DNA of 13,236 nt from an uncultured Lachnospiraceae bacterium (lineage in GTDB: Bacteria; Bacillota; Clostridia; Lachnospirales; Lachnospiraceae): NCBI GenBank assembly GCA_910584695.1, contig CAJUBR010000075.1, forward strand, positions 1 to 13,236, written 5' to 3'. The translations under genes were made by a program, and so were the position numbers. The notes under the pieces were generated by a model. That model saw only the letters and a program-made list of their open reading frames with translations, ran no database searches and had not been told where the DNA came from. Within the stretch, counting starts at the first letter, position 1, and every line of letters starts with the position of its first letter. Of this stretch, positions 7,993 to 13,236 are shown one piece after another.

Positions 7993-8017
7993 GTTAGGAA
8001 TTCCTTTATTTCCTAAC
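7993..8017 (-). other. Hairpin in hsp20 leader
   Basis: GTTAGGAA (7993-8000) and TTCCTAAC (8010-8017) form a perfect 8-bp stem with a 9-nt loop, placed only a few nucleotides after the predicted transcription start. Within it, AATTCCT (minus strand) is exactly complementary to AGGAATT that includes part of the hsp20 ribosome-binding site. The simplest role is 5' stabilisation; a temperature-sensitive switch is possible. Confidence 0.5.
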
Positions 8018-8027
8018 CTGTAATTAT

Positions 8028-8056
8028 GTTATACCACTGACTGTTAGCACTGTCAA
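8028..8056 (-). promoter_or_regulatory. Promoter of hsp20
   Basis: On the minus strand TTGACA (8051-8056), a 17-bp spacer and TATAAC (8028-8033) make a near-consensus sigma-A promoter. The -35 box lies inside the CIRCE element, so a bound HrcA repressor would block polymerase. Confidence 0.88.
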
Positions 8057-8070
8057 TAGGTGAGTGCTAA
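8044..8070 (-). promoter_or_regulatory. CIRCE operator (HrcA site)
   Basis: Minus strand TTAGCACTC-N9-CAGTGCTAA, against the consensus TTAGCACTC-N9-GAGTGCTAA: one mismatch in 18 arm positions and the exact 9-nt spacer. CIRCE is the binding site of the heat-shock repressor HrcA, classically before groES and the hrcA-grpE-dnaK operon. Here it controls a small heat-shock gene. Confidence 0.95.
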
Positions 8071-8091
8071 AATTGTGTGAAAATTTTATGA

Positions 8092-8124
8092 ATTGTTTGT
8101 TTTCGCTGGCAATAAACAAACAAT
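8092..8124 (-). other. AT-rich inverted repeat after the MATE gene
   Basis: ATTGTTTGTTT (8092-8102) pairs over 11 bp with AAACAAACAAT (8114-8124) around an 11-nt loop. It sits about 30 nt past the MATE stop codon and could end that transcript, but the stem is AT-rich and the minus-strand tail (TCATAAAATTTTC) is a poor U tract. The rest of 8071-8154 holds no gene. Confidence 0.4.
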
Positions 8125-8154
8125 ATTATAATTAAAACAATAAATGTAAAAAAT

Positions 8155-9540
8155 TTAATTTTCTAATAGGTCAATATTTTTTTTCTTAATATTGTTCATA
8201 AATATACAGCCAATCAGAAAAGTAATAAATTCTGCAATTAGGAAGGTGGTCCATACCAGCCATGTATCATCAAAAGAATGTCTGGCAATCAATGAAAACC
8301 CCCAAGCAACGGGCAGTACAAAAATAAATTGTCTGCAGGCAGAAAGAATAAGAGATTCAATTCCTTTATCCAATGACTGGAAAATACCTTGAAATGTAAC
8401 ATTGGCACCTGCAAAAATAAAACTGATGGCTATAATCCGCATAGCACTGATACATAATTCCTGTGTCTGACCGGATAGTCCGAATGCTGATGAAAATGGG
8501 CGGGCAAAAACCTCCAGTAAAAGTAATCCGGCTATCATGATGACCAGAGTATAGGTCATTCCGCATTTGATACAATCTTTAATACGCAATTTACAGCGCA
8601 TACCGTGATTAAAGGAGATAATTGGAGTGATTGCATCACGCAGACCAAATGCGGCAAATAGGATAAACTGCTGGATTTTGTAAAAAAGTCCGTAAGCGGT
8701 TACCACGGATTCATCGATTTTAACTAGAATAACATTCAATCCGTATGTCATAACAGACATTAATGCCTGGGCAATGATAGCAGGAAGTCCGATTGCGTAA
8801 ATCTGTCCAATGATTCTTGCAGAAGGTTTCAGATACTGAATGCCATTTTTAATCTCTTTATTATATTTTAAATGAAATAACCATGCCAGAAGGAAAGAAG
8901 CAATCTGTCCAATGATAGTTGCATATGCAGCTCCTTTCACACTAAGCTTTGGAAAAGACCAAAGACCATAAATTAAAATAGGGTCTAATATTATATTGAT
9001 AACAGCACCTACGATCTGTGCAATCGTAGACAATATGGAACGTCCCGTAGACTGTAAAAGCTTTTCAAAAATAGGAAAAAAGGCAATGCCGATTGAGGCA
9101 CAGCTGCATATTCTTAAATAATCAACCGCCATTTCTAAAATCTCGGGATTAGATGTCTGTGAAGTAATATAAATACGAACTCCAAAGATTCCGAATATTA
9201 GAAAGACCAGATAAATAATGATTGATAAGAATAAAGCATTTCCAGCGGTTCTGCTTGCTTTTTCAGGGTCTTTTTGTCCGAGACTTTTTGCTACCAGTAC
9301 ATTAGTGCCAACACCGGTACCAATGCCAATTGCAATCATTAACATTTGAATCGGGAAAGCCAGTGTTAATGCATTTAATGCGGCTTCGCCGGTGCCTTTT
9401 ATATTGGAAACGAAAGCACTGTCAACAATGTTGTAGACTGCTTGTAATACCATGGATAAAATCATAGGTATTCCGGTAGATAATAATAACCGGTTTATAG
9501 GCATTGTTCCCATTTTGTTCATTGTTTTTTCTTTTTTCAT
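8155..9540 (-). CDS. MATE family multidrug efflux transporter
   Basis: A 461-residue, probably 12-span inner-membrane antiporter of the MATE superfamily (MepA/DinF-like), expected to export cationic drugs or related compounds using a sodium or proton gradient. Typical features are the opening MPINRLLLSTGIPMILSMVLQAVYNIVDSAFVS, the VAKSLGQKDPEKAS loop after span 2-3 of the first half, and the equivalent second-half segment GLRDAITPIISFNHG. The ATG at 9540 is chosen because GGAGG lies five bases upstream; an in-frame start at 9612 would fall inside the untranslated leader. Expression is very probably controlled by the terminator in that leader. No partner gene is adjacent on the same strand. 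Confidence 0.93.
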   Translation of the reverse strand: MKKEKTMNKMGTMPINRLLLSTGIPMILSMVLQAVYNIVDSAFVSNIKGTGEAALNALTLAFPIQMLMIAIGIGTGVGTNVLVAKSLGQKDPEKASRTAGNALFLSIIIYLVFLIFGIFGVRIYITSQTSNPEILEMAVDYLRICSCASIGIAFFPIFEKLLQSTGRSILSTIAQIVGAVINIILDPILIYGLWSFPKLSVKGAAYATIIGQIASFLLAWLFHLKYNKEIKNGIQYLKPSARIIGQIYAIGLPAIIAQALMSVMTYGLNVILVKIDESVVTAYGLFYKIQQFILFAAFGLRDAITPIISFNHGMRCKLRIKDCIKCGMTYTLVIMIAGLLLLEVFARPFSSAFGLSGQTQELCISAMRIIAISFIFAGANVTFQGIFQSLDKGIESLILSACRQFIFVLPVAWGFSLIARHSFDDTWLVWTTFLIAEFITFLIGCIFMNNIKKKNIDLLEN

Positions 9541-9614
9541 GTCTGCCTCCATATATGAAATATTCGGAGTCTTTTGTGGCCAGGAAAGCTGCCATAACCT
9601 GAAAGGTGGCATAC

Positions 9615-9665
9615 AAAAAAGCGTAAACCCGTATCTGGATTTACGCTTGTCGCCACTCGATTCGC
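9615..9665 (-). ncRNA. Attenuator/riboswitch-like leader of MATE gene
   Basis: The predicted transcript begins near 9665 and after about 17 nt enters a 12-bp stem with one U-G pair (arms 9637-9648 and 9619-9630, loop AGAUAC) followed immediately by a run of U. This is a complete intrinsic terminator about 75 nt before the start codon, so the pump is made only when it is bypassed. The conserved-looking part just ahead contains GUGGCGACAAGCG. Position, short length and gene type fit the guanidine-IV (mepA motif) riboswitch of Clostridia, known upstream of MATE genes; I cannot confirm the class by motif match. Confidence 0.6.
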
Positions 9666-9669
9666 ATTT

Positions 9670-9699
9670 ATTCTAGCAGATTTTTAACAGAAATGTCAA
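9670..9699 (-). promoter_or_regulatory. Promoter of MATE gene
   Basis: Minus strand TTGACA (9694-9699), an 18-bp spacer and TAGAAT (9670-9675). It places the start just upstream of the leader terminator. A 7-bp inverted repeat TTTTCTT/AAGAAAA (9703-9721) lies directly upstream of the -35 box. Confidence 0.85.
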
Positions 9700-9752
9700 A
9701 TGTTTTCTTTTATTAAGAAAAGATGAAGATTCGATAAAATGCGACAAAATGA

Positions 9753-9781
9753 TTGCTTTTTCGCTGTGAAAAACATAATAT
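9753..9781 (+). promoter_or_regulatory. Promoter of deacetylase leader
   Basis: TTGCTT (9753-9758), a 17-bp spacer and TAATAT (9776-9781). Transcription would start at about 9788, which is exactly the first base of the closing stem of the structured leader. It diverges from the MATE promoter, with 53 bases between the two -35 boxes. Confidence 0.65.
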
Positions 9782-9787
9782 AGATAT

Positions 9788-9886
9788 ATGAAGTGCCTCC
9801 GTTCTTTAAAGCCGATAAAATTTGATGTCTATTGTTTGCGGTGGGGTTTTTGGCTTAAATTTTCTTTTTGATAAAGGTCACTTCAT
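9788..9886 (+). ncRNA. Structured 5' leader of deacetylase gene
   Basis: A closed RNA fold can be drawn. Stem P1 is AUGAAGUG-CCU (9788-9798) with AGG-U-CACUUCAU (9875-9886), 11 pairs with one bulge. Inside, P2 is UUU-A-AAGCC (9805-9813) with GGCUUAAA (9852-9859), 8 pairs with one bulge. P2 encloses a U/G-rich loop containing UUUGCGGUGGGG, and CCUCCG at 9796-9801 is nearly complementary to CGGUGG at 9839-9844. The fold ends 50 nt before the deacetylase start. I compared it from memory with purine, TPP, FMN, SAM, cobalamin, c-di-GMP, c-di-AMP, glycine, T-box and guanidine classes and see no match. It could be a riboswitch or another cis-regulatory RNA. Confidence 0.5.
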
Positions 9887-9936
9887 GACAGAAGTACAAA
9901 TTTAAATATTTTTAGTAGAAAAGTAGGTGTATATAT

Positions 9937-11460
9937 ATGAAATGGATGATAAGAAGACAGAAATTCAGCAGATGGTATCTGGGGATCTTGTTGGTGCTAG
10001 GTTTGTTTTGTACGGGAAATATGGTAAAGGCACAGACAAAATTAGCATTGGACTATGAGATAGAAGGTTCGGAACGTGTTTTACTGAAATGGGAATCGGA
10101 CAGTGAGGACAGCGTCTATCAGCTTGAACGGGCAAAGGCTGCAGCGGGACCCTTTTCTGTCCTGACAACTGTTTCCGGTAAAACGGGTCAGCTCACTGGT
10201 TATGATGAGAATGTTTCTCTTGGAAAAACTTATTACTATAAAGTAAAAAAGCTTCAGGATGGGAAGATAATAGAAGAAAGTGCAGTAAAGACGGTAAAGA
10301 TTATATTAGAAAAGGCAGAGGGTATAAAGGCGAAAAGTTTAAAGGGTCCCAAGGTGAAGATCACATGGAACAAGACCAGAAAGGCGACAGGATATCAGGT
10401 TTACCGGAGTACCAATGCAAAGAAGTTTAAAAAGATAGGTGTTGTAAAGAAAAATGAGTTTACCGACGTTAACGTTAAGAGCGGTAAAGTATATTATTAT
10501 AAAGTCCGTGCGGTAAAGAAGAACAGGGAATCGGCAACCGGTAATCCAAGCGATGTGGCAGCAGTCTATATGAAACCGGCAGCACCTGCCGTTACTGGAA
10601 GCTATGTTAAGAAAAAAATCAAGCTCACCTGGGGAAAAACAGAAGGTGCGGACAGCTATGATATCTATAAGAAAAACAGTAAGGGTGAGTATAAAAAAAT
10701 TGGGACAACGAAAAAATTACATTATACAGACAACAAAGTGAAAAAGGGAAAGAGCTATCTTTATAAGGTAGTGGCCGCTTATTCTAAGGATGGGAAGACG
10801 GTAAAAAGCAAGAAAAGCAGACAGTGTGAAGTGCTGGCGGCATCAATTGATCCGAATAAGAAAATGGTGGCATTGACCTTTGATGACGGACCGGGGCAGT
10901 ATACGAAGGATATTGTAAATTGCCTAAAAAAGAACGATGCTAAGGCAACCTTTTTTGTGGTCGGCAGTCAGGTGGATTCCTATAAAAGTTCCGTAAAGGC
11001 GGCAAGCGAAATCGGGTGTGATATCGGAAACCATACATACACGCATCCGGATTTATCCAGGTTGTCCGAAAAAGAGATTAAGAACCAGATTAACAGAACC
11101 GATAAAAAAGTGGAAGGGGCAACGGGAAAGACCCCGACACTGATGCGGCCGCCTTATGGTTCTGTGAATGGAAAGGTGGAACAAGCGGTTGGAAAACCGA
11201 TGATCTTATGGTCGATTGATACAAGGGACTGGGAAACCAGAAGTAAAGAGAAAACAATAAATGCAGTGATGGGACATGTAAAAGACGGAGACATTATTCT
11301 GATGCATGATATCTACAAACCGACAAAAGAGGCAGCCTGTACGTTAATCGTTCAGTTAAAACGAAAGGGATATCAGCTTGTCACAGTGAGGGAACTGGCG
11401 AAATACCGAGGCTATACGCTTACAAGAGGAAAGGTATATCACAGTCTGAGGAAACGGTAA
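9937..11460 (+). CDS. Secreted polysaccharide deacetylase with FN3-like repeats
   Basis: A 507-residue exported enzyme with a C-terminal NodB/CE4 domain at about residues 308-490. It should remove acetyl groups from cell-wall glycans; peptidoglycan N-acetylglucosamine (PgdA-like) is the likeliest substrate. All five CE4 motifs are intact: TFDDGP (D316 base, D317 metal), HTYTHP (H366 and H370 metal ligands), RPPYG (R404), DTRDW (D428-W432) and LMHD (H457). A signal peptide covers residues 1-32, with probable cleavage after MVKA. Three fibronectin-III-like units follow (about 33-122, 126-212, 214-302), the last two sharing the YYYKVRAV/YLYKVVAA pattern and very rich in lysine. No sortase or lipid anchor is seen, so attachment may be ionic. 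The ribosome site (AAGTAGGTG) is weak, and the gene follows a structured leader. Confidence 0.93.
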   Translation: MKWMIRRQKFSRWYLGILLVLGLFCTGNMVKAQTKLALDYEIEGSERVLLKWESDSEDSVYQLERAKAAAGPFSVLTTVSGKTGQLTGYDENVSLGKTYYYKVKKLQDGKIIEESAVKTVKIILEKAEGIKAKSLKGPKVKITWNKTRKATGYQVYRSTNAKKFKKIGVVKKNEFTDVNVKSGKVYYYKVRAVKKNRESATGNPSDVAAVYMKPAAPAVTGSYVKKKIKLTWGKTEGADSYDIYKKNSKGEYKKIGTTKKLHYTDNKVKKGKSYLYKVVAAYSKDGKTVKSKKSRQCEVLAASIDPNKKMVALTFDDGPGQYTKDIVNCLKKNDAKATFFVVGSQVDSYKSSVKAASEIGCDIGNHTYTHPDLSRLSEKEIKNQINRTDKKVEGATGKTPTLMRPPYGSVNGKVEQAVGKPMILWSIDTRDWETRSKEKTINAVMGHVKDGDIILMHDIYKPTKEAACTLIVQLKRKGYQLVTVRELAKYRGYTLTRGKVYHSLRKR

Positions 11461-11596
11461 AGGGATTGTTTTTTACTTATTTTTAAACGGATGGACACGG
11501 ATTGTAATGAAATCAGGGGATTTAAGAGAGGAATTAAATGAGTGACTTACGATTAGTACAAAAATAGAACAGGTTTTAATAAAGGAGAACATATAA

Positions 11597-12295
11597 ATGG
11601 AAAAGAAGACTTGTATGCGGATCATTATTTATTGTATTCTGTTTATCGGACTTGTAGCAGGGATATCCGTTATATTATTCCCTTATTTCCGCCGTTTGTC
11701 TGAACCGGAGTACCAGGCCAAATTACAGCAGTGGGTGGGAAAAATGGGTATAAAAGGAATGTTTATCGTTTTATGCATTCAGGTTCTGCAGGTGGTCATT
11801 GCCTTTATTCCAGGTGAACCAGTAGAGTTGCTTTCCGGTGCTTTATATGGAACCATTGGAGGAATGGTAATCTGTCTGGCAGGCTGTATCTTTGCATCTG
11901 CGATTATATTTGCTTTATCCAAACGCTTTGGAAAGAAACTGTTATATATGTTATTTCACGAAGAAAAGGTGCAGTCATGGAAATGGCTGCAAGACAGTAG
12001 AAAATGTGATATGGTAGTTTTTATTTTGTTTTTTATACCGGGAACACCAAAGGATATGCTTACCTATATTGTTGGGATAACGCAGATGAAGATTGGGAAA
12101 TTTATCAGGATTTCTACGCTTGCCCGTATCCCCTCCGTTGTATCGTCTACTATGATTGGCTCTACTATGCGGCATGGAGACTGGGTGATTTCTTTAATTA
12201 TATTTGTGATTACAGGGATTGTCGGAATTGTGGGAATTGGTTTTAAGGATAGAATCATTCGTTATTGCAGGAAACGGATCAGTCATAGAGTTTAG
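11597..12295 (+). CDS. TVP38/TMEM64 family membrane protein
   Basis: A 232-residue protein of the VTT/SNARE-associated (DedA superfamily) group. After an N-terminal span (about 8-28) come the two half-motifs of the family: FIPGEPVELLSGALYG near residues 70-86 and FFIPGTPKDMLTYIVG near 146-161, each followed by further membrane spans. A terminal span at about 195-215 is followed by a basic tail. Relatives in the superfamily are lipid scramblases or undecaprenyl-phosphate/phospholipid flippases, so a role in envelope lipid traffic is plausible but unproven. AAAGGAG nine bases before the ATG is a good ribosome site. No terminator or convincing promoter is seen in the 136 bases after the deacetylase gene, so it may be co-transcribed with it. 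Confidence 0.88.
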   Translation: MEKKTCMRIIIYCILFIGLVAGISVILFPYFRRLSEPEYQAKLQQWVGKMGIKGMFIVLCIQVLQVVIAFIPGEPVELLSGALYGTIGGMVICLAGCIFASAIIFALSKRFGKKLLYMLFHEEKVQSWKWLQDSRKCDMVVFILFFIPGTPKDMLTYIVGITQMKIGKFIRISTLARIPSVVSSTMIGSTMRHGDWVISLIIFVITGIVGIVGIGFKDRIIRYCRKRISHRV

Positions 12296-12361
12296 CCTGG
12301 GTGTTGGAGTAATCCTATGAGATATTCCACGTCGTCCAGAAAGCATTTCACAGCAAATGAA

Positions 12362-12390
12362 TTGTTTTGATATTTCAGGCAGACTATAAT
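12362..12390 (+). promoter_or_regulatory. Promoter of the LytTR regulator
   Basis: TTGTTT (12362-12367), a 17-bp spacer and a perfect TATAAT (12385-12390), with start expected near 12397, about 95 nt before the gene. The surrounding 196-base gap holds no other supported gene. Confidence 0.75.
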
Positions 12391-12417
12391 AGAATGTATT
12401 GGCTATCGTACTGCCTG
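12376..12417. repeat. Inverted repeat straddling the promoter
   Basis: CAGGCAG (12376-12382) lies in the promoter spacer and its exact reverse complement CTGCCTG (12411-12417) lies about 15-20 bases after the predicted start, with centres 35 bp apart. It could be an operator, perhaps for autoregulation, or part of a leader hairpin only if transcription started further upstream. Confidence 0.35.
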
Positions 12418-12491
12418 CAATTATCCTGGTATCTATTTATAGGATGAACAGGAAATAAAGATTGTTCCAATGATCACTGGGAGGTGATGCT

Positions 12492-13196
12492 GTGATCCAT
12501 ATTGTCATTTGCGATGATGAAAAATATATGTCCGATCAAATACGGACAATGGCATCGGACTTTTTTCGAAGAAAAAATATGGAGACAACCATCCTGCAGT
12601 TTTCCTGCGGAGAAGAATTATTGAAATATGACAAGCAGATAGACATTCTGTTTTTGGATATTCAGATGAAGGATATAGACGGCATGGAAACGGCAAGGAA
12701 GCTCCGGGAACGTAAGTTTAGGGGGTTCCTGATTTTTATCACGGTTCTTAAGGAAATGGTATTTCAGTCTTTTGAGGTACAGGCCTATGATTATCTGGTA
12801 AAACCCATCGAAGAAAAACATTTTGAAAAAACAATGGAACGTCTTTATATTTCCATGCAGAATGCTAGGGAAGCCAGTTTACTTGTTCAGAAGGGATATG
12901 AAAGCCATATTATTTCCCTGGAGGATATTGTGTTTTGTGAGATCATTGACCGAAAAATATATTTGCATTTATCCTCGTCTGAGATTATTGATTATTATGA
13001 CCGGATTGAAAATCTGGAAACCAAACTGGACGGCAGGTTTTTCCGGTGTCACAGGAGCTATTTGATTAATTTAAAGTATTTAAAAAGCTATAAGAATGGA
13101 GTCGCATATATGGAGGGCGGCAGGGAGATTCCTGTATCACGGCTGCGGAGCAGGGAGTTTTCCGTTGTTATTTTACAGTATATGAAAAACATATAA
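12492..13196 (+). CDS. LytTR-family response regulator
   Basis: A 234-residue two-component regulator. The receiver domain (about 1-120) has the acidic pair D8-D9, phospho-acceptor D56 in LFLDIQMKDIDG, T84 and the lysine K104 in YLVKPI. The LytTR DNA-binding domain (about 130-232) shows SLEDIVFCEIIDRKIYLH and the characteristic FFRCHRSYLINLKYLKSY, ending in REIPVSR. AgrA, ComE and LytR/LytT are relatives; such regulators commonly control peptide quorum sensing, bacteriocins or wall lysis genes. The start is GTG 12492, with GGGAGGTGA placed correctly. A gene begins 26 nt downstream, probably the cognate sensor kinase. Confidence 0.95.
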   Translation: MIHIVICDDEKYMSDQIRTMASDFFRRKNMETTILQFSCGEELLKYDKQIDILFLDIQMKDIDGMETARKLRERKFRGFLIFITVLKEMVFQSFEVQAYDYLVKPIEEKHFEKTMERLYISMQNAREASLLVQKGYESHIISLEDIVFCEIIDRKIYLHLSSSEIIDYYDRIENLETKLDGRFFRCHRSYLINLKYLKSYKNGVAYMEGGREIPVSRLRSREFSVVILQYMKNI

Positions 13197-13222
13197 AATC
13201 CTTTGCATATGGGGGATGTGAA

Positions 13223-13236
13223 ATGGCTGATTATAT
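13223..13236 (+). CDS. Start of next gene, cut by window edge
   Basis: Only ATG-GCT-GAT-TAT-AT (MADY...) is present. GGGGG at 13211-13215, seven bases upstream, is a good ribosome site. An in-frame-shifted GTG at 13218 (VKWLII...) is possible but too close to that site. Position after a LytTR regulator suggests an AgrC-like sensor histidine kinase; the sequence is too short to test this. Confidence 0.45.

Noticed and set aside
9541..9612. N-terminal extension of the MATE protein (MPPFRLWQLSW...)
   Set aside because: It lies in the leader downstream of the terminator, lacks a ribosome site, and a strong GGAGG precedes the internal ATG at 9540.
9788..9886. c-di-GMP or T-box element on the deacetylase leader
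   Set aside because: The conserved GGCAAACC/CGCAAAGCC blocks of GEMM and the AGGGUGGNACCGCG block of T-boxes are absent on both strands.
11538..11567. A nine-codon frame (MSDLRLVQK) with GAGAGG upstream, before the TVP38 gene
   Set aside because: Too short to support as a gene, no stem or attenuator follows it, and such frames are expected by chance; a leader-peptide role cannot be shown.
12317..12370. A 17-codon frame with GGAG upstream, after the TVP38 gene
   Set aside because: It overlaps the -35 box of the LytTR promoter and has no signal-peptide or pheromone-like features.
1..13236. CRISPR arrays, insertion sequences, phage genes or toxin-antitoxin pairs
   Set aside because: No regularly spaced repeats, transposase or integrase motifs, or small paired toxin-like genes were seen on either strand.

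Overview
The window looks like chromosomal DNA from a low-GC Clostridia-type Firmicute, most likely a gut Lachnospiraceae relative. This is inferred from AT-rich intergenic DNA, strong AGGAGG-type ribosome sites, sigma-A promoters, a CIRCE heat-shock operator, a tRNA without encoded CCA, and the gene families present. I cannot name a species from the sequence alone.

Layout. (1) 1-1400: a WYL-domain regulator whose frame is still open at the window edge, then a minus-strand tRNA-Gln(CUG) with its own promoter and terminator. (2) 1476-7379: a co-directional run of acyl-ACP thioesterase, CvfB-like S1 protein, RidA, a stand-alone CPBP membrane protease, a NatA-type ABC ATPase, and a NatB-type permease fused to a second CPBP domain. 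The last four are tightly spaced or overlapping and look like one operon. (3) 7401-9700, minus strand: an Hsp20 small heat-shock protein under a CIRCE-overlapped promoter, and a MATE efflux pump preceded by a promoter and a short leader that ends in an intrinsic terminator. The long terminator at 7401-7459 separates hsp20 from the convergent ABC operon. (4) 9753-11460: a second, divergent promoter starts a leader of about 150 nt with a closed multi-stem fold, followed by a secreted polysaccharide deacetylase carrying lysine-rich FN3-like repeats. (5) 11597-13236: a TVP38/DedA-superfamily membrane protein, then a LytTR response regulator with its own promoter and the first codons of a following gene, probably its sensor kinase.

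How it fits together. Much of the window concerns the cell envelope and stress: lipid chain release, ABC export with intramembrane proteolysis, drug efflux, wall deacetylation, a lipid-scramblase-like protein, and protein folding. The least explained parts are RNA-level: the terminator-controlled leader of the MATE gene (a guanidine-IV/mepA-type riboswitch is the first hypothesis) and the structured leader of the deacetylase, which I could not match to any class I know. The 682-codon frame combining an ABC permease with a CPBP protease, next to a separate CPBP gene, is the most unusual protein arrangement, although such fusions occur elsewhere in Firmicutes.
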